Assembly (NCBI GenBank): GCA_902805995.1
Contig: CADCUU010000170.1
Location: forward strand, 1 to 5,666
Direction of reading: 5' to 3'
DNA length: 5,666 nt
From: an uncultured Rubellimicrobium sp.
Lineage (GTDB): Bacteria; Pseudomonadota; Alphaproteobacteria; Rhodobacterales; Rhodobacteraceae
A model generated the notes under the pieces. The model saw nothing but the letters and a program-made list of their open reading frames with translations, did not search any database and was not told the origin of the DNA. Within the stretch, counting starts at the first letter, position 1, and each line of letters begins with the position of its first letter. A program made the position numbers and the translations under genes. Of the stretch, positions 5,313 through 5,666 are shown one piece after another.

Positions 5313-5666
5313 TCAGTGGGCCATGATCAGGGGCAGCGCGACCTCGGCCAGCATGTCGCGGGTGGCGCCGCCCAGCACCGCCTCGCGCAGGCGGGAATGG
5401 CCGTAGGCGCCCATGACGACGGCGTCGCAGCCCTTTTCGCGCGCGACGCGTATCAGGACGTCGGCGATGCGGGGCTCGGTCTTGGCCATGACCGCGACCT
5501 CAGCCCGGATGCCGTGGCGGGCGAGCCAGAGCGAGAGTTCCCCGCCGGGGTCGGAGCGGTCGGGGGCGTGGAGAGGCGGGTCGATGACGACGATGTCCAC
5601 CCGGCTTGCGGCGCGCAGGAAGGGCAGCGCGGCGCGGGTGGCGCGCAGGGATTCGTCGCTGTTGTT
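5313..5666 (-). CDS. Universal stress protein, C-terminal part (start beyond right edge)
   Basis: The frame is open from its stop codon to the window edge, giving 117 visible residues without the true start; a GTG at 5600 is internal to the domain. The first visible residues, NNSDESLRATRAALPFL, match the opening of a second Usp domain (usually preceded by a Trp), so this is probably the C-terminal half of a tandem UspA protein of about 270-280 residues. VDIVVIDPP (23-31) is a core strand. MGAYGHSRLRE (85-95) and LGGATRDML follow the G-x2-G-x9-G nucleotide-binding pattern (Gly86, Gly89, Gly99), but Gly100 replaces the Ser/Thr normally next, so ATP binding is uncertain. Such proteins act in cytoplasmic stress and anaerobic survival; the exact role is unknown. 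It ends 21 bp from the convergent fnrL stop. Confidence 0.9.
   Translation of the reverse strand, partial: NNSDESLRATRAALPFLRAASRVDIVVIDPPLHAPDRSDPGGELSLWLARHGIRAEVAVMAKTEPRIADVLIRVAREKGCDAVVMGAYGHSRLREAVLGGATRDMLAEVALPLIMAH

Noticed and set aside
5298..5322. GGCCC/GGGCC pairing between the convergent fnrL and usp stop codons as a shared bidirectional terminator
   Set aside because: The stem is only 5 bp with a 15-base loop, lacks a U-tract and extends into the usp coding end; too weak to annotate.

Overview
This window looks like a chromosomal segment from an alphaproteobacterium of the Rhodobacterales (Rhodobacter / Paracoccus / Roseobacter type). The grounds are strongly GC-rich coding sequence, an FnrL-type oxygen sensor with the alphaproteobacterial cysteine spacing, and a hemN/fnrL/universal-stress-protein grouping that is familiar in that order. 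No accessory system, phage, transposon, CRISPR array or RNA gene could be supported.

Layout. Bases 1-483 hold no convincing gene, but they contain a cluster of three short perfect hairpins and a weak CtrA-like site. A 9-bp stem-loop (484-505) probably ends the asd transcript. Next, on the minus strand, come asd (aspartate-semialdehyde dehydrogenase, 530-1552) and, 61 bp upstream of it, a 12-helix MFS transporter of unknown substrate (1614-2780). A 266-bp gap with GC-rich hairpins separates the transporter from hemN (oxygen-independent coproporphyrinogen III dehydrogenase, 3047-4402, minus). hemN is divergent from an fnrL-like regulator (4506-5291, plus) across about 103 bp. fnrL converges, 21 bp away, on the C-terminal part of a tandem-type universal stress protein (5313-5666, minus) whose start lies beyond the right edge.

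How the genes fit together. The right half is an oxygen-response module. FnrL is expected to sense low oxygen through a [4Fe-4S] cluster and to activate genes for microaerobic or anaerobic life, of which hemN (heme and tetrapyrrole synthesis without O2) is a classic example. Usp proteins are often FNR-controlled. In related genomes the cbb3 oxidase operon (ccoNOQP) commonly lies close by, so it may begin to the right of this window; that is inference. The left half is housekeeping: asd makes the common precursor of lysine/diaminopimelate, threonine and methionine, and the transporter has no evident functional link to it.

The most notable small-scale observations are a perfect threefold AAGGAA repeat acting as the asd ribosome binding site, the lack of a recognisable full FNR box between hemN and fnrL, and an unexplained gene-free 480-bp stretch downstream of asd. 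I do not see a new biological system here.
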